This document shows, in pieces, positions 53,076 through 62,808 of a stretch of DNA of 64,000 nt. Position numbers and translations under genes: made by a program. The DNA lies in the NCBI RefSeq assembly GCF_030282825.1, contig NZ_JASTZU010000012.1, positions 1 to 64,000 on the forward strand, given 5' to 3'. The first letter of the stretch is position 1; every line of letters starts with the position of its first letter. This DNA is from Aquibacillus rhizosphaerae. GTDB lineage: Bacteria; Bacillota; Bacilli; Bacillales; Amphibacillaceae. The notes under the pieces were generated by a model. It did no database searches, was not told the DNA's origin, and saw only the letters and a program-made list of their open reading frames with translations.

Positions 53076-53185
53076 CTAAAAAGGCAGCCAACTGGCTGCC
53101 TCTCTTGACGTACGCTATAAGCTACAATACTAACAACTAATAGTAAAATAACAATCGTATATACTACTAAATTAATAAGACCCAA
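53063..53185 (-). CDS. Possible single-pass membrane micropeptide
   Basis: A 40-codon minus-strand frame from TTG 53185: LINLVVYTIVILLLVVSIVA is a clean membrane segment, followed by YSVRQERQ. The frame runs through the terminator hairpin of the upstream gene, which argues against it, and no ribosome-binding site is convincing. Kept only because the hydrophobic segment is striking. Confidence 0.22.
   Translation of the reverse strand: MGLINLVVYTIVILLLVVSIVAYSVRQERQPVGCLFSWNL
53076..53101 (-). terminator. Rho-independent terminator of the 656-residue gene
   Basis: GGCAGCCA and TGGCTGCC pair with a two-base loop (or a seven-bp stem and four-base loop); on the minus strand five T residues follow. 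Confidence 0.8.
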
Positions 53186-53189
53186 TCCA

Positions 53190-55160
53190 TCATTCCATAA
53201 CCTTAACAATCTCACTACTAATCCACCCGATATCGCCTTGCTCATTCTCAATCTGTAACCAAACCCGACCTTCATCATCTACCAGTTCATTATCCTGGTA
53301 AACTAATACATCCCTAGCACCAACAACAGAGAGAATGTCACTATCTAATGATGCTTCCGTTCTTACATTCGCATATTCTGTAGTAATTTGATAATTTGTA
53401 ACTGGTGCATCAGTGGTTTCTGTTGTTCCAGTTTCCTGAGAACCGTTTAACCAGCTCCAATCCTGTACCTGCTCTTTCCCATACTGATAGAGGTCAGGGC
53501 CGACAATATAACCTCCTGTGATCAATCCAGCACTAATAATTCCTGCAATAAGTTTCTTTTTGTGATTACCTATCCATTGGAAAGAGTTTTTGTTCCATGG
53601 CCATAAAGTACGTTTCCAATAGGATTTTTTTAGGTAAGCAGATAATTCGTCTTGCTGAGCTAAACTATTGTCTATGTTAATTAGTGCTTTTAGTTGTTTA
53701 CGGTTTAATGAGATATCTTCATCCTCATCATCTTCATCATCTGTTTCAATTGTCAGATTGAACACATCTTCAAGTAAAGAGCCAATCAAAACAATCGATT
53801 TGTGTTCTTCAAAAAAAGCCGCTCGAGATTCCGGTCTTTCCCCAATATATAAACCATAGGTCTGTACGCGTTCATCAACACGGATAAAATAATGAAAAAA
53901 CATAAGACCATCTTTTACCTTTTTCCTTCGCAAGGCTTCCTTCATAAATCGAATGGTAAGTTCACTCATGGAATGAAATCCTTGTTGCTTTACATCACTA
54001 TCAAGTATGTAAAGATATAATTCTTCAAATAATTGTTTTGTTGTGGTATAAAAATTATCGATATGTCCATTTTTGTATTCTTCCAATAATGCTTCCTGAT
54101 AGCTTATGTAATAATACAGATGGGATAAATAGATGGCAGATTTCCCATCTTCAATTTCGAGTCTTGCACTAATTGGGTTATTTTTCACATATTGAAACAG
54201 TTGCTGTGACACTTTGATAGCTTCTTGCCATTGCTTGTATTGTAGTAAATTGCGAATACCATGCGTTGTTTTTTTGATCCAGTCAACAAATTCCGTTTTT
54301 TCCTGCTCTGTAATCGTAAGTTGATAGCTAGGTGTTAGTAAAGCAAGACCACTGAAAGTTAATCGTTGTGTGGCAAACTGATCATTCACACGCATAATCG
54401 TCCCACCATATAAAGCCATAATAGCTAATCTATAATGGACTTCAAGGTCTTGCAAAAAGGAATTAAAGGAATCTATATAATAATTCCAGCCATTAATCAC
54501 CTTGCCCATTGATTGGCTGATTTTCGTTTCACTATCATCACCAATAAGAGCACCAACACCAGCTCCTGCAAAAGGTATTCCAACCATCATACCGAATACG
54601 GAAGCAGCCCCTTTGATAATGGACTTACCCTGCTTATCACTCTTAACCTGATCCATAATGAGAGCATGTTGCCCTATTTTATCGGTATATTGTTTTAAGG
54701 CGTTTGTCAGTTTATTAATTTGAAGTAATATGCCTTGTCGGATTCCATTGAAAAAAGGAGAAGGATACCGGTAGCGTAAAAATATCTCTCCATATTCACC
54801 TTCGGACATCGATGTAATAAACTGTATGTAATCTGCTTCAAGTTCATCGAAGCTTAGTGCTGTTTGTAAATCCTTTGATACTTTTCCAGGATCGGTATAT
54901 TCAAAAAACTTACGTGTATAACGTTGTTGATCTTCTCTTGTCGGTTTATCTGGAAATGTATCTTCCAGTTCACTTAGAGCCTCATATCTATAGCGCAGTT
55001 GGTCCCAGACACGGTCCATGGCATTATTAGTAATATGATCGACATAGGCAACCACTTCTTCCGAACACGGTTGAGACATATGCTTCTTCAAGTCATTCAC
55101 GATTAAGTCATATTCTTTTGCAGGTTCTTTAAAATAGCTTTCTAGTTTTGATACTCCCAT
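53190..55160 (-). CDS. Large membrane-anchored SH3 protein, unknown family
   Basis: A 656-residue protein I do not recognise. The N-terminal 530 residues are helical and soluble-looking. Near residues 185-215 lies a glycine-rich hydrophobic stretch (GKSIIKGAASVFGMMVGIPF then AGAGVGALIG) of glycine-zipper type, which could insert into membranes. An acidic patch (ETDDEDDEDEDIS) precedes a membrane segment at about 534-558, followed by a Thr-rich linker and an SH3_3 domain (about 590-656) outside. SH3 domains of this kind bind cell-wall peptides. Start ATG 55160 is two bases from the upstream stop. The pair appears to form one unit. Confidence 0.7.
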   Translation of the reverse strand: MGVSKLESYFKEPAKEYDLIVNDLKKHMSQPCSEEVVAYVDHITNNAMDRVWDQLRYRYEALSELEDTFPDKPTREDQQRYTRKFFEYTDPGKVSKDLQTALSFDELEADYIQFITSMSEGEYGEIFLRYRYPSPFFNGIRQGILLQINKLTNALKQYTDKIGQHALIMDQVKSDKQGKSIIKGAASVFGMMVGIPFAGAGVGALIGDDSETKISQSMGKVINGWNYYIDSFNSFLQDLEVHYRLAIMALYGGTIMRVNDQFATQRLTFSGLALLTPSYQLTITEQEKTEFVDWIKKTTHGIRNLLQYKQWQEAIKVSQQLFQYVKNNPISARLEIEDGKSAIYLSHLYYYISYQEALLEEYKNGHIDNFYTTTKQLFEELYLYILDSDVKQQGFHSMSELTIRFMKEALRRKKVKDGLMFFHYFIRVDERVQTYGLYIGERPESRAAFFEEHKSIVLIGSLLEDVFNLTIETDDEDDEDEDISLNRKQLKALINIDNSLAQQDELSAYLKKSYWKRTLWPWNKNSFQWIGNHKKKLIAGIISAGLITGGYIVGPDLYQYGKEQVQDWSWLNGSQETGTTETTDAPVTNYQITTEYANVRTEASLDSDILSVVGARDVLVYQDNELVDDEGRVWLQIENEQGDIGWISSEIVKVME

Positions 55161-55161
55161 A

Positions 55162-55749
55162 TTAGAGGAACTCCAATACATCAAGTGCATCGGTTCCGTC
55201 CATTGCTGTACCTAAATCTGCACTTGAAAATTGTGATGCAACAGTTTCAATTTCGCTAAAATGGTTTTGTAAATCAAAATCAGTCCCATAATTCCCACTA
55301 TTTACGAAGGAAGAATCAATCGTCATTTGGCTATCTCCGATTACACTGTTGTTAGAGGAGCTGAATATAGTGCCTCCGCTTGGAGCAACAAAATCAACGC
55401 CATCTCCAGTAAAGTTAGGCTGCATCGTACCAATATGTTCCCCGTTTTGGTAATAATTTTCTTGTCCAAAAATAGAAGGCCTACTTGTAATATCGTTTTC
55501 AATCCCTTGAAAGTCTACAGTTATTCCACCTTCTACATTGTCTCTAACATGGGCTGTTTCTCCATATCCAAAATGAGCTGTTTCTCCGCCACCAGCATGA
55601 GGCATTGTTTCCATTATAGTATTACCATTGATATCAACAACAGAACTCCCTTGAAAAAGGTTTTCTTTCACATAATACGTCTCAGACATTGGTGCAAAGG
55701 GCGTGTCTTCTTCGAATAAAGCATTCATAAAATCAGAACCATAATTCAA
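55162..55749 (-). CDS. Gly/Asn-rich protein of unknown family, partner of the 656-residue protein
   Basis: A 195-residue acidic protein without signal peptide or cysteines. Composition is rich in Gly, Asn, Ser and Thr with short repeated phrases (GGGETAHFGYGETAH, and NGNTIMETMP / NGEHIGTMQP), giving a probably beta-rich or disordered chain. It ends in a leucine-rich DALDVLEFL. I chose TTG 55749 behind TAGGTG; ATG 55755 and GTG 55758 overlap the ribosome-binding site. The next gene starts two bases after the stop. No known domain. Confidence 0.65.
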   Translation of the reverse strand: MNYGSDFMNALFEEDTPFAPMSETYYVKENLFQGSSVVDINGNTIMETMPHAGGGETAHFGYGETAHVRDNVEGGITVDFQGIENDITSRPSIFGQENYYQNGEHIGTMQPNFTGDGVDFVAPSGGTIFSSSNNSVIGDSQMTIDSSFVNSGNYGTDFDLQNHFSEIETVASQFSSADLGTAMDGTDALDVLEFL

Positions 55750-56170
55750 TATCATCACCTACTCGATATAAAATAGTTATAAAGACATGTGCCAATTATA
55801 TCATATTTTTTTGTCGAAAAAGTATCGAATTTAAGTGAATGATAAGGAAATAGGTTTAATGAATTTGGCGACTCTACTAAAGGCTTATATAATAGTGTTG
55901 AGGTAAGCGAATCTTGTTGTTAATTGATTGATAATAGATGGGAAAGATCGAGGCGAATAACATTTAAAGAAGGTAGTACATTCATGGGCTGTAATCTGTG
56001 TTATTTGAATTCGAATCAGGTCTATTCTTGATTACATTTTTATAGTTGCCAATACACCATGATAAAGTAAATGTACTAATTTAGAGCCAAACATTTTAAT
56101 CAAATGTAAATTATGTAAAACTTCTAACAACTTTGTGTCAAATCCATTGACAAATGTTAAAAATTTATTC

Positions 56171-56206
56171 GTTTAAGAAGGAATTAGACAGGGTATCATA
56201 GAATAT
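56171..56206 (+). promoter_or_regulatory. Overlapping sigma-B and sigma-H promoters of hpf
   Basis: GTTTAA (56171-56176), 14 bases, then GGGTAT (56191-56196) is a sigma-B consensus. GAAGGAATT (56177-56185), 12 bases, then ATAGAATAT (56198-56206) is a sigma-H consensus. Both lie in 36 bases and would start transcription about 120 bases before hpf. In B. subtilis the same gene (yvyD) is under sigma-B and sigma-H. The 55750-56170 stretch upstream holds no gene. Confidence 0.85.
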
Positions 56207-56332
56207 AAGTACATAAGCATAAAAGTACTTGGTAAACCAAGTCTTTAGTAAGCTGAATGCTTAGTTAGCTTATACTATCATTAGAATTACTTTTCAAAAA
56301 CTTTGATAGTACAAAAAAGGAGGACACTTTTT

Positions 56333-56890
56333 ATGAAGTATAACATCCGTGGTGAAAATGTTGAGGTAACAGGTTCTATTAAGGAATACATCGAGAAAAA
56401 AGTGAGTAAGTTAGAAAGATATTTTGATACTCCACCAACATCCGATGTAAATGTTAATATAAGTGTCTACAACGATGAGCAACAAATTGAAGTAACAATC
56501 CCAATGGTAAATTTATTACTTCGTGCAGAAGAACGTCATAATGACTTATACGCTGCTATCGATCTTGTAGTTGATAAACTTGAACGTCAAATTAGAAAAT
56601 ATAAAACAAAAGTAAATCGAAAAGCACGTCAAAGTGGTGCACCAAAGCACGTATTTGCGGAAATGGAAAGAGAAGCTTTAGCCGTTGAAGAAGCTGAGGA
56701 AGATGATGAAGGCTTTGATATTGTTAGAACAAAACGGTTTGATTTAAAACCAATGGACTCTGAAGAAGCGATTTTACAAATGGATATGTTAGGACACGCA
56801 TTCTATGTATTCACAAACGCTATTTCTGGTAACACAAATGTTGTTTATCGTCGTAGAGACGGACGCTATGGTTTAATTGAACCAAGCTAA
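56333..56890 (+). CDS. hpf: Long ribosome hibernation promoting factor
   Basis: A 185-residue long-type HPF. The N-terminal S30AE domain (1-100) has NIRGENVEVTGSIKEYIEKK; the C-terminal dimerisation domain (about 125-185) has FDIVRTKRFDLKPMDSEEAI and ends RRRDGRYGLIEP. It pairs 70S ribosomes into inactive 100S dimers in stationary phase or stress. Start ATG follows AAAGGAGG. Sigma-B and sigma-H type promoters precede it. Confidence 0.95.
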   Translation: MKYNIRGENVEVTGSIKEYIEKKVSKLERYFDTPPTSDVNVNISVYNDEQQIEVTIPMVNLLLRAEERHNDLYAAIDLVVDKLERQIRKYKTKVNRKARQSGAPKHVFAEMEREALAVEEAEEDDEGFDIVRTKRFDLKPMDSEEAILQMDMLGHAFYVFTNAISGNTNVVYRRRDGRYGLIEPS

Positions 56891-56904
56891 TATATGAAAA
56901 GATA

Positions 56905-56936
56905 AGGTGATTCCACAATGTGGGGTCACCTTTTAC
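56905..56936 (+). terminator. Rho-independent terminator of hpf
   Basis: AGGTGATTCCACA pairs with TGTGGGGTCACCT (wobbles included) around a short loop, and T residues follow. Confidence 0.8.
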
Positions 56937-57162
56937 GTTTTGGCTGGGACTTTACTGTTAAAAAAACTTTCTCTACCAAGTTCTAAATAGTATTATTTAA
57001 GCATTTTTCAAACGATGACAATCTACAAAAGCATAGCTTGTCCTATTAAAATGATTTTTCCATTCAAGCTTTGTATTTAATTCAATCATTTTGTTGATTC
57101 GCTAGTTATTTTTAGACGTGTTATAAATGGATAACGGGTTTAAAAAAAGGAGGCGTATTCTT

Positions 57163-57390
57163 ATGACCAATGATGAGATAGATTATGATTCTATTTATCG
57201 AAAACTTGATCAGCATGAACAAACAATCTCGCAATTAGTAGCAATCATTGCTGTGAACAATAGAAAGATAAATGAATTAAATCGAAAGCAGATTAGCTTA
57301 GAGCAATTAGCACAATCCTCTTATCGCTCCCTCCATGTTAATCCTGCTAAGCAAGCACCTCTAGTCTCTATGAATACGCCCCAGAAATAA
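57163..57390 (+). CDS. Small coiled-coil protein between hpf and secA, unknown
   Basis: A 75-residue helical protein (DYDSIYRKLDQHEQTISQLV, then NNRKINELNRKQISLEQLAQ). I chose ATG 57163 behind AAAGGAGGCG; an upstream ATG 57127 is less likely. The place matches the small yvzG-like position of B. subtilis, but the sequence is not recognised. Confidence 0.6.
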   Translation: MTNDEIDYDSIYRKLDQHEQTISQLVAIIAVNNRKINELNRKQISLEQLAQSSYRSLHVNPAKQAPLVSMNTPQK

Positions 57391-57420
57391 GCAGCTCATC
57401 CCCTGAGCTGCTTATTTATT
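57391..57420 (+). terminator. Rho-independent terminator
   Basis: GCAGCTCA pairs with TGAGCTGC around a five-base loop, T-rich after. Confidence 0.8.
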
Positions 57421-57583
57421 TTAAAGAATACTATCGCTGTTAGGTTTTCTTGTCATTGCTAGGTGCTAGTGTTATTATTAACCTTGGAAATATAAATACA
57501 AAAGTACGTAATTAAGTATAATAGAGATTAGATTTTAGTTTAAAATTTTTAATATTTTTAAATAGAACAGAGGAGCGTTTAAC

Positions 57584-60094
57584 ATGCGTGGATTACTAAA
57601 AAAAGTATTTGGGGATGGCAACCAACGCCAACTCAATCGTCTACAAGAAGTAGTAGAAGAAATTGAAGCGCTGGAGCCTAAATTTGAGCAGTTATCAGAT
57701 GAGGCATTAAGAAGTAAAACAGAAGAATTTAAAAAACGTTATCAAGATGGGGAAACACTTGATGACTTAATGGTGGAAGCTTATGCAGTAGTTCGTGAAG
57801 GTGCAAAACGTGTTTTAGGTATGCGTCCTTTTCCGGTACAACTACAAGGTGCTGTTGCTTTACATGAAGGTAATATTTCTGAAATGAAAACAGGGGAAGG
57901 TAAAACCCTTGCTTCAACAATGCCTGCGTATTTAAATGCTTTAACTGATAAAGGTGTCCATATTATCACAGTGAACGAATATTTAGCAGACCGTGATGCG
58001 CGTGATATGGGTCAACTTTTTGAATATCTTGGACTAACTGTTGGGATGAATGGCAACAGTATGACAAAAGAGGAAAAAAGAGAAGCCTATTTAAAAGATA
58101 TTACGTACGGTACAAACAATGAGTTTGGTTTTGATTACTTGCGTGACAACATGGTGTTATACAAAGAACAAATGGTACAACGTCCATTACACTTTGCGAT
58201 TATTGATGAGGTTGACTCGATCTTAATTGATGAAGCAAGAACACCATTGATTATATCTGGTTCGGCTAGAAAATCAGCAAGTATGTATCAACAAGCCAAT
58301 TCTTTTGTACGTACATTGAAAAACGAAGATGACTATACATTCGATGAAAAAACAAAAGGTGTACAACTTACCGAAGAAGGTATGAACAAAGCAGAGCGTG
58401 CTTTTGGAATTGAAAACCTGTTTGATTTAGATAATGTGACATTAACACACCACATTAATCAAGCGTTAAAAGCACATGTATCGATGCATCGTGATACCGA
58501 CTATGTAGTAGAAGAAGATCAAGTTGTTATTGTTGACCAATTTACTGGTCGTCTAATGAAAGGTCGTCGTTATAGTGATGGCCTACACCAAGCGATTGAA
58601 GCAAAAGAAGGCTTGCAAATTCAAAACGAAAGTATGACGCTCGCATCGATTACATTCCAGAACTTTTTCCGTATGTACGATAAACTAGCTGGTATGACTG
58701 GTACAGCGAAGACAGAGGAAGAAGAATTTAGAAACATTTACAATATGGATGTTATTGCCATTCCTACGAATCGCGAAATTGTCCGTGATGACAAGGCTGA
58801 TTTAATTTATAAATCAATGGAAGGTAAGTTCAGAGCGGTTGTTGAAGAAATTAAGCAACGTAATGATAATGGCCAACCTGTTCTTGTTGGTACGGTTGCC
58901 GTTGAAACATCTGAGCTTATTTCAAAATGGTTGGATAAAGCTGGCGTGAAGCATAACGTATTGAACGCAAAGAACCACTATCGTGAAGCTGAAATCATTG
59001 AAAACGCTGGTCAAAGAGGAGCAGTTACGATTGCAACAAACATGGCTGGTCGTGGTACAGACATTAAACTTGGTGATGGTGTCATTGATCTTGGTGGTTT
59101 AGCTGTCGTTGGTACAGAACGTCACGAATCACGTCGTATTGATAACCAGTTAAGAGGTCGTGCTGGTCGTCAAGGTGACCCAGGTGTGACACAGTTCTAT
59201 CTATCAATGGAAGATGAACTGATGCGTCGTTTTGGCTCTGACAACATGAAAGCAATGATGGAACGACTGGGAATGGACGACACTCAACCGATTGAAAGTA
59301 AAATGGTATCACGTGCTGTTGAATCGGCTCAGAAACGTGTGGAAGGTAATAACTTTGATGCTCGTAAAACAGTCTTGTCTTATGATGATGTTCTGCGTCA
59401 ACAACGTGAAATTATTTATAAGCAGCGTTTTGAGGTTATTGATTCGGAAAGCTTACGTGAGATTATTGAAAAAATGTTACAAACAACGGTGGAACAGATT
59501 GTTAAAACCCATACGATGGATGACGATGAAGATAAGTGGGAAATTCAGTCTATTCTAGATTATTTATATGCAAATCTATTGGAACAAGATGATATTTCTG
59601 GAAATGATCTTAAAGGCAAAGAGCAAAATGAAATCATTGACGTGATTATGGAGAAAATCAAGCTTAAATATGATCAAAAAGAGATCGACTTAACTCCAGA
59701 ACAGATGAGAGAGTTTGAAAAGGTTATATTACTTCGAACTGTGGATACGAAGTGGATGGATCACATCGATCAAATGGACCAATTACGTCAAGGTATTCAC
59801 CTACGTGCTTATGGACAAAATGATCCATTACGCGAATACCAGATGGAAGGCTTCGCAATGTTCGAGCAAATGATTGAATCGATCAATGAGGAAGTTTCTA
59901 GATACGTAATGAAAGCACAAGTTCGCGAAAATCTTCAACGTGAAGAAGTAGTGAAAGATGCCAAAGCCGTATCTGGTGGAGAAGATAAGAAACAAAAAGT
60001 AAAACGACCATATGTGAAATCGGATGATGTTGGACGTAACGATCCATGTCCATGTGGGAGCGGTAAAAAGTATAAAAATTGCCACGGACGTTAA
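57584..60094 (+). CDS. secA: Preprotein translocase ATPase SecA
   Basis: An 836-residue SecA, the motor of the Sec translocon. Walker [10 protein letters not shown] at about 101-109; DEVD Walker B at about 208-212 ([20 protein letters not shown], shortened here); the preprotein cross-linking and helical scaffold regions follow. Motif [12 protein letters not shown] and [20 protein letters not shown] mark the second nucleotide-binding fold. The C-terminal zinc-binding SEC-C motif [17 protein letters not shown] is intact. Start ATG follows GAGGAGCG. A terminator follows at 60101-60136. Confidence 0.98.
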   Translation: MRGLLKKVFGDGNQRQLNRLQEVVEEIEALEPKFEQLSDEALRSKTEEFKKRYQDGETLDDLMVEAYAVVREGAKRVLGMRPFPVQLQGAVALHEGNISEMKTGEGKTLASTMPAYLNALTDKGVHIITVNEYLADRDARDMGQLFEYLGLTVGMNGNSMTKEEKREAYLKDITYGTNNEFGFDYLRDNMVLYKEQMVQRPLHFAIIDEVDSILIDEARTPLIISGSARKSASMYQQANSFVRTLKNEDDYTFDEKTKGVQLTEEGMNKAERAFGIENLFDLDNVTLTHHINQALKAHVSMHRDTDYVVEEDQVVIVDQFTGRLMKGRRYSDGLHQAIEAKEGLQIQNESMTLASITFQNFFRMYDKLAGMTGTAKTEEEEFRNIYNMDVIAIPTNREIVRDDKADLIYKSMEGKFRAVVEEIKQRNDNGQPVLVGTVAVETSELISKWLDKAGVKHNVLNAKNHYREAEIIENAGQRGAVTIATNMAGRGTDIKLGDGVIDLGGLAVVGTERHESRRIDNQLRGRAGRQGDPGVTQFYLSMEDELMRRFGSDNMKAMMERLGMDDTQPIESKMVSRAVESAQKRVEGNNFDARKTVLSYDDVLRQQREIIYKQRFEVIDSESLREIIEKMLQTTVEQIVKTHTMDDDEDKWEIQSILDYLYANLLEQDDISGNDLKGKEQNEIIDVIMEKIKLKYDQKEIDLTPEQMREFEKVILLRTVDTKWMDHIDQMDQLRQGIHLRAYGQNDPLREYQMEGFAMFEQMIESINEEVSRYVMKAQVRENLQREEVVKDAKAVSGGEDKKQKVKRPYVKSDDVGRNDPCPCGSGKKYKNCHGR

Positions 60095-60100
60095 GTGAGT

Positions 60101-60136
60101 GAAGACACTTCCAAGCTGGAGGTGTCTTCCATTTTT
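60101..60136 (+). terminator. Hairpin between secA and prfB
   Basis: GAAGACAC pairs with GTGTCTTC around a loop extended by TTCC/GGA pairs, T-rich after (CATTTTTAAAG). It is a terminator or a read-through attenuator before prfB. Confidence 0.75.
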
Positions 60137-60170
60137 AAAGTAGTTAGCAAAATTTTAATGAGGTGAAAGC

Positions 60171-61272
60171 ATGGAATTAGGAGAAATTAGACAAGAATTA
60201 GAAAATATAGCTGGACGTTTAGCTGACTTTAGGGGGTCTCTTTGACTTAGATGAAAAGAGAGCTCGCATTGCAGAACTAGAAGAAGAAATGAGTGATCCA
60301 TCTTTTTGGGACAACCAACAGGAAGCACAAAAGGTGATTTCTGAGGTTAATGGATTAAAAGATTTAGTCCAAACGTTTGATAAGCATGGGGAAAGCTTGG
60401 AAAACTTAGAGGTTTCCTATGAATTAGTAAGAGAAGAAAATGATGAAGAACTCCGCGAAGAACTGGAAACAGAAGTGAACGAACTGACGAGTGCACTGAA
60501 CCAGTTTGAGTTATTTATGCTTTTAAGTGAGCCGTATGATAAAAATAATGCGATATTAGAATTACACCCTGGTGCTGGTGGCACAGAGTCACAAGACTGG
60601 GCAAGCATGTTATTACGTATGTACACACGCTGGGCGGATGCTAAAAACTTTAAGGTCGAAACAATGGACTACTTACCTGGGGATGAAGCAGGAGTTAAAA
60701 GTGTGACATTATTGATCAAAGGTCACAATGCTTATGGCTACTTGAAAGCTGAAAAAGGTGTACACCGTTTAGTAAGAATATCTCCATTTGATTCTTCAGG
60801 ACGCAGACATACATCATTTGTTTCATGCGAAGTAATGCCTGAATTAGATGATGATATTGAATTAGACATTAGAACAGAGGATCTTAAGGTTGATACATAT
60901 CGTGCAAGTGGTGCAGGTGGTCAGCACATTAACACAACGGACTCAGCTGTTCGTATTACACACGTACCAACCAATACAATTGTGACGTGTCAGTCGGAGC
61001 GTTCACAAATTAAAAACCGTGATCAAGCAATGAAAATGTTAAAAGCAAAGCTATACCAATTAGAAATTGAAAAACAACAAGCAGAGCTAAACGACATTCG
61101 CGGTGAACAAAAAGAAATCGGCTGGGGCAGCCAAATCCGCTCCTATGTATTCCACCCGTACTCGATGGTGAAAGACCACCGTACCAATCAAGAGGTAGGA
61201 AATACAAACGGCGTCATGGACGGAGACCTAGACCCATTCATCGACGCATACCTGCGTTCGCAGATGAATTAA
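60171..61272 (+). CDS. prfB: Peptide chain release factor 2 with programmed +1 frameshift
   Basis: Release factor RF2, which reads UGA and UAA stops. The first 24 codons run from ATG 60171 to an in-frame TGA at 60243-60245; reading then shifts +1 and continues from GAC (60244) for 342 more residues, total 366. The shift site is classic: AGGGGG, TCT, CTT, TGA, C (60231-60246). The GGQ motif is in [11 protein letters not shown], and the rest of the protein is full length ([16 protein letters not shown], then GTNKHG-type C-term replaced by the usual [16 protein letters not shown]). RF2 thus controls its own level. Its start follows GAGGTGAA. Confidence 0.96.
60231..60246 (+). promoter_or_regulatory. 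Programmed frameshift signal of prfB
   Basis: AGGGGG (internal Shine-Dalgarno) stands three bases before CTT TGA C. The slippery CTT at a UGA stop is the known RF2 recoding site. Confidence 0.95.
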
Positions 61273-61276
61273 TCTT

Positions 61277-61317
61277 AAGATGAGACTTTCTGAATGTTGG
61301 AGAGTCTCATCTTTTTT
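61277..61317 (+). terminator. Rho-independent terminator of prfB
   Basis: AAGATGAGACT pairs with AGTCTCATCTT around a 15-base loop, then TTTTTT follows. Confidence 0.9.
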
Positions 61318-61629
61318 GATGGAGCTTTGGGCCTAGTGAGGTGGAGTGGGATTATATGCCCGTTCAAGGTTGTTTTATCTACTTTCATTGATTGGAAATG
61401 CTCGTTGTGGCATGCGATATGACTGTTGCGATTTGGTATATCTACTTTCGGTCCTAGTATATGCCCTTTCAGGTTTTATATATGTACCCTATGTTTAGAG
61501 GAAATAGTAAATGATATCATCACAAAATGTTAACAAATTATTATTACCAATTTAACAATATAGTGATATACTAAGTTTGTGGGTTTATGTGGGTTACCTA
61601 GTTAGTTTGAACATAAAGGACGTGTACCT
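61318..61629. repeat. Intergenic region with short repeated phrases
   Basis: ATATGCCCGTTCAAGGTT (61354-61371) recurs as ATATGCCCTTTCAGGTTT (61460-61477), and TATCTACTTTC recurs at 61377-61387 and 61439-61449. They look like decayed copies of one unit in alternating order. No gene seen; the regulator promoter probably lies in the last 80 bases. Confidence 0.5.
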
Positions 61630-62397
61630 ATGTTGGCGGAGAAAAGGCACAAAATAATATTAGAAAAGTTAGTGAAAGAGAAATCGGTGAAAGTAGCTAA
61701 TTTAATGGATGAATTTGGTGTGTCTGATGAGACAGTTAGACGTGATTTAGAACTCCTTGAATCAAAAAAGCAATTAAAGCGAGTTCATGGTGGTGCTGTC
61801 ATTGAAAGACAGGATGAGAATAAAGAAGAAAAATCGTTTATAACAAGAGAGTTTTTACATGTAGAAGAGAAAAAAGAAGTTGCCTTAAAGGCAATCGAAT
61901 ATGTGCAAGAAGGACAATCAATTGCTATGGATGTTAGTACTACGAATACGGAATTTGCTAGAGAGCTTAAGAAGCATTTCAAACAATTAACCGTACTTAC
62001 TAATTCATTACCCATAGCTTATGAGCTGTCTGAAATGCCTCACTTTACTATCATTCTAGCAGGTGGTATCCTGCGTAATGAGGAATTGTGTGTCATAGGT
62101 GAAATGACAGAGGATTTCATTTCACAGTTTCACATTGATACATTGTTCTTAAGTGCAAGTGGAGTTTCCTTGCAATCAGGTATTACAGACTACGGTGTTC
62201 ATGAATGGCATGTGAAGAAAAAAATGCTTAAGTCATGTAAGAAGTGCTTTGTGTTAGCAGACAGTAGTAAGTTCGATGCTGTTTCATTATTAAAGGTATG
62301 TTCCATTAATGAAGTGACTGGGATTATAACCGATTCGCAACTCCCGGATAGTACGAAGCAAAAATTCATATCAGAAGGTATAACATTAATTAACTAA
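61630..62397 (+). CDS. DeoR-family transcriptional regulator
   Basis: A 255-residue DeoR-type regulator. HTH_DeoR at 1-55 (KRHKIILEKLVKEKSVKVAN then VSDETVRRDLELLESKKQLK), followed by the DeoR C-terminal sensor domain (about 75-235), which binds sugar phosphates, with AMDVSTTNTEFARELKKHF and ILAGGILRNEELCVIGEMTE. Such regulators repress sugar-use genes; the ABC permeases downstream are candidate targets. Start ATG follows AAAGGACGTG. Confidence 0.9.
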   Translation: MLAEKRHKIILEKLVKEKSVKVANLMDEFGVSDETVRRDLELLESKKQLKRVHGGAVIERQDENKEEKSFITREFLHVEEKKEVALKAIEYVQEGQSIAMDVSTTNTEFARELKKHFKQLTVLTNSLPIAYELSEMPHFTIILAGGILRNEELCVIGEMTEDFISQFHIDTLFLSASGVSLQSGITDYGVHEWHVKKKMLKSCKKCFVLADSSKFDAVSLLKVCSINEVTGIITDSQLPDSTKQKFISEGITLIN

Positions 62398-62425
62398 GGA
62401 GCATTTAACAATGCTTCTTTTTTGT
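62397..62425 (+). terminator. Rho-independent terminator
   Basis: GGAGCATT and AATGCTTC pair around TAAC, followed by six T residues. It separates the regulator from the permease genes. Confidence 0.8.
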
Positions 62426-62808
62426 GTTTATTTGGATTATTAAGTGGTATTGTGGGTTTATTTTGTGTGAAAAGCTCTTTATTTTGAGTAAATCATACGA
62501 ATTAGCTATTAAATAGATGATATATACCTCAAACTTCTTTATAAGATAGATTAAGAGGAAATGCGGATGAATAAGCGGTTTGGAAAGAATTTAGTTATCC
62601 GTTATTATTTATATAGGAGATAACCCACAACATTTAACCACAAAGTAAGTAGGAAAAAATTGGGTTTTCCAACATAATAACATCAAGATTCACACTTAAA
62701 TTCAACAAAAGTCCATTTTTTTACACATTCTTAAAACTCTCTTTATACTATCTTTACAACTATGATTGATAATGAATATATCGGAGAGGGATAAAGGAGG
62801 CCGAAAGA
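62426..62808. other. Intergenic region before the ABC permeases
   Basis: About 380 AT-rich bases with no gene. The promoter of the transport genes should lie here. I see no unambiguous cre site or operator. Confidence 0.4.

Noticed and set aside
60243-60245. Nonsense mutation in prfB
   Set aside because: It is the conserved programmed frameshift site with its internal Shine-Dalgarno sequence.
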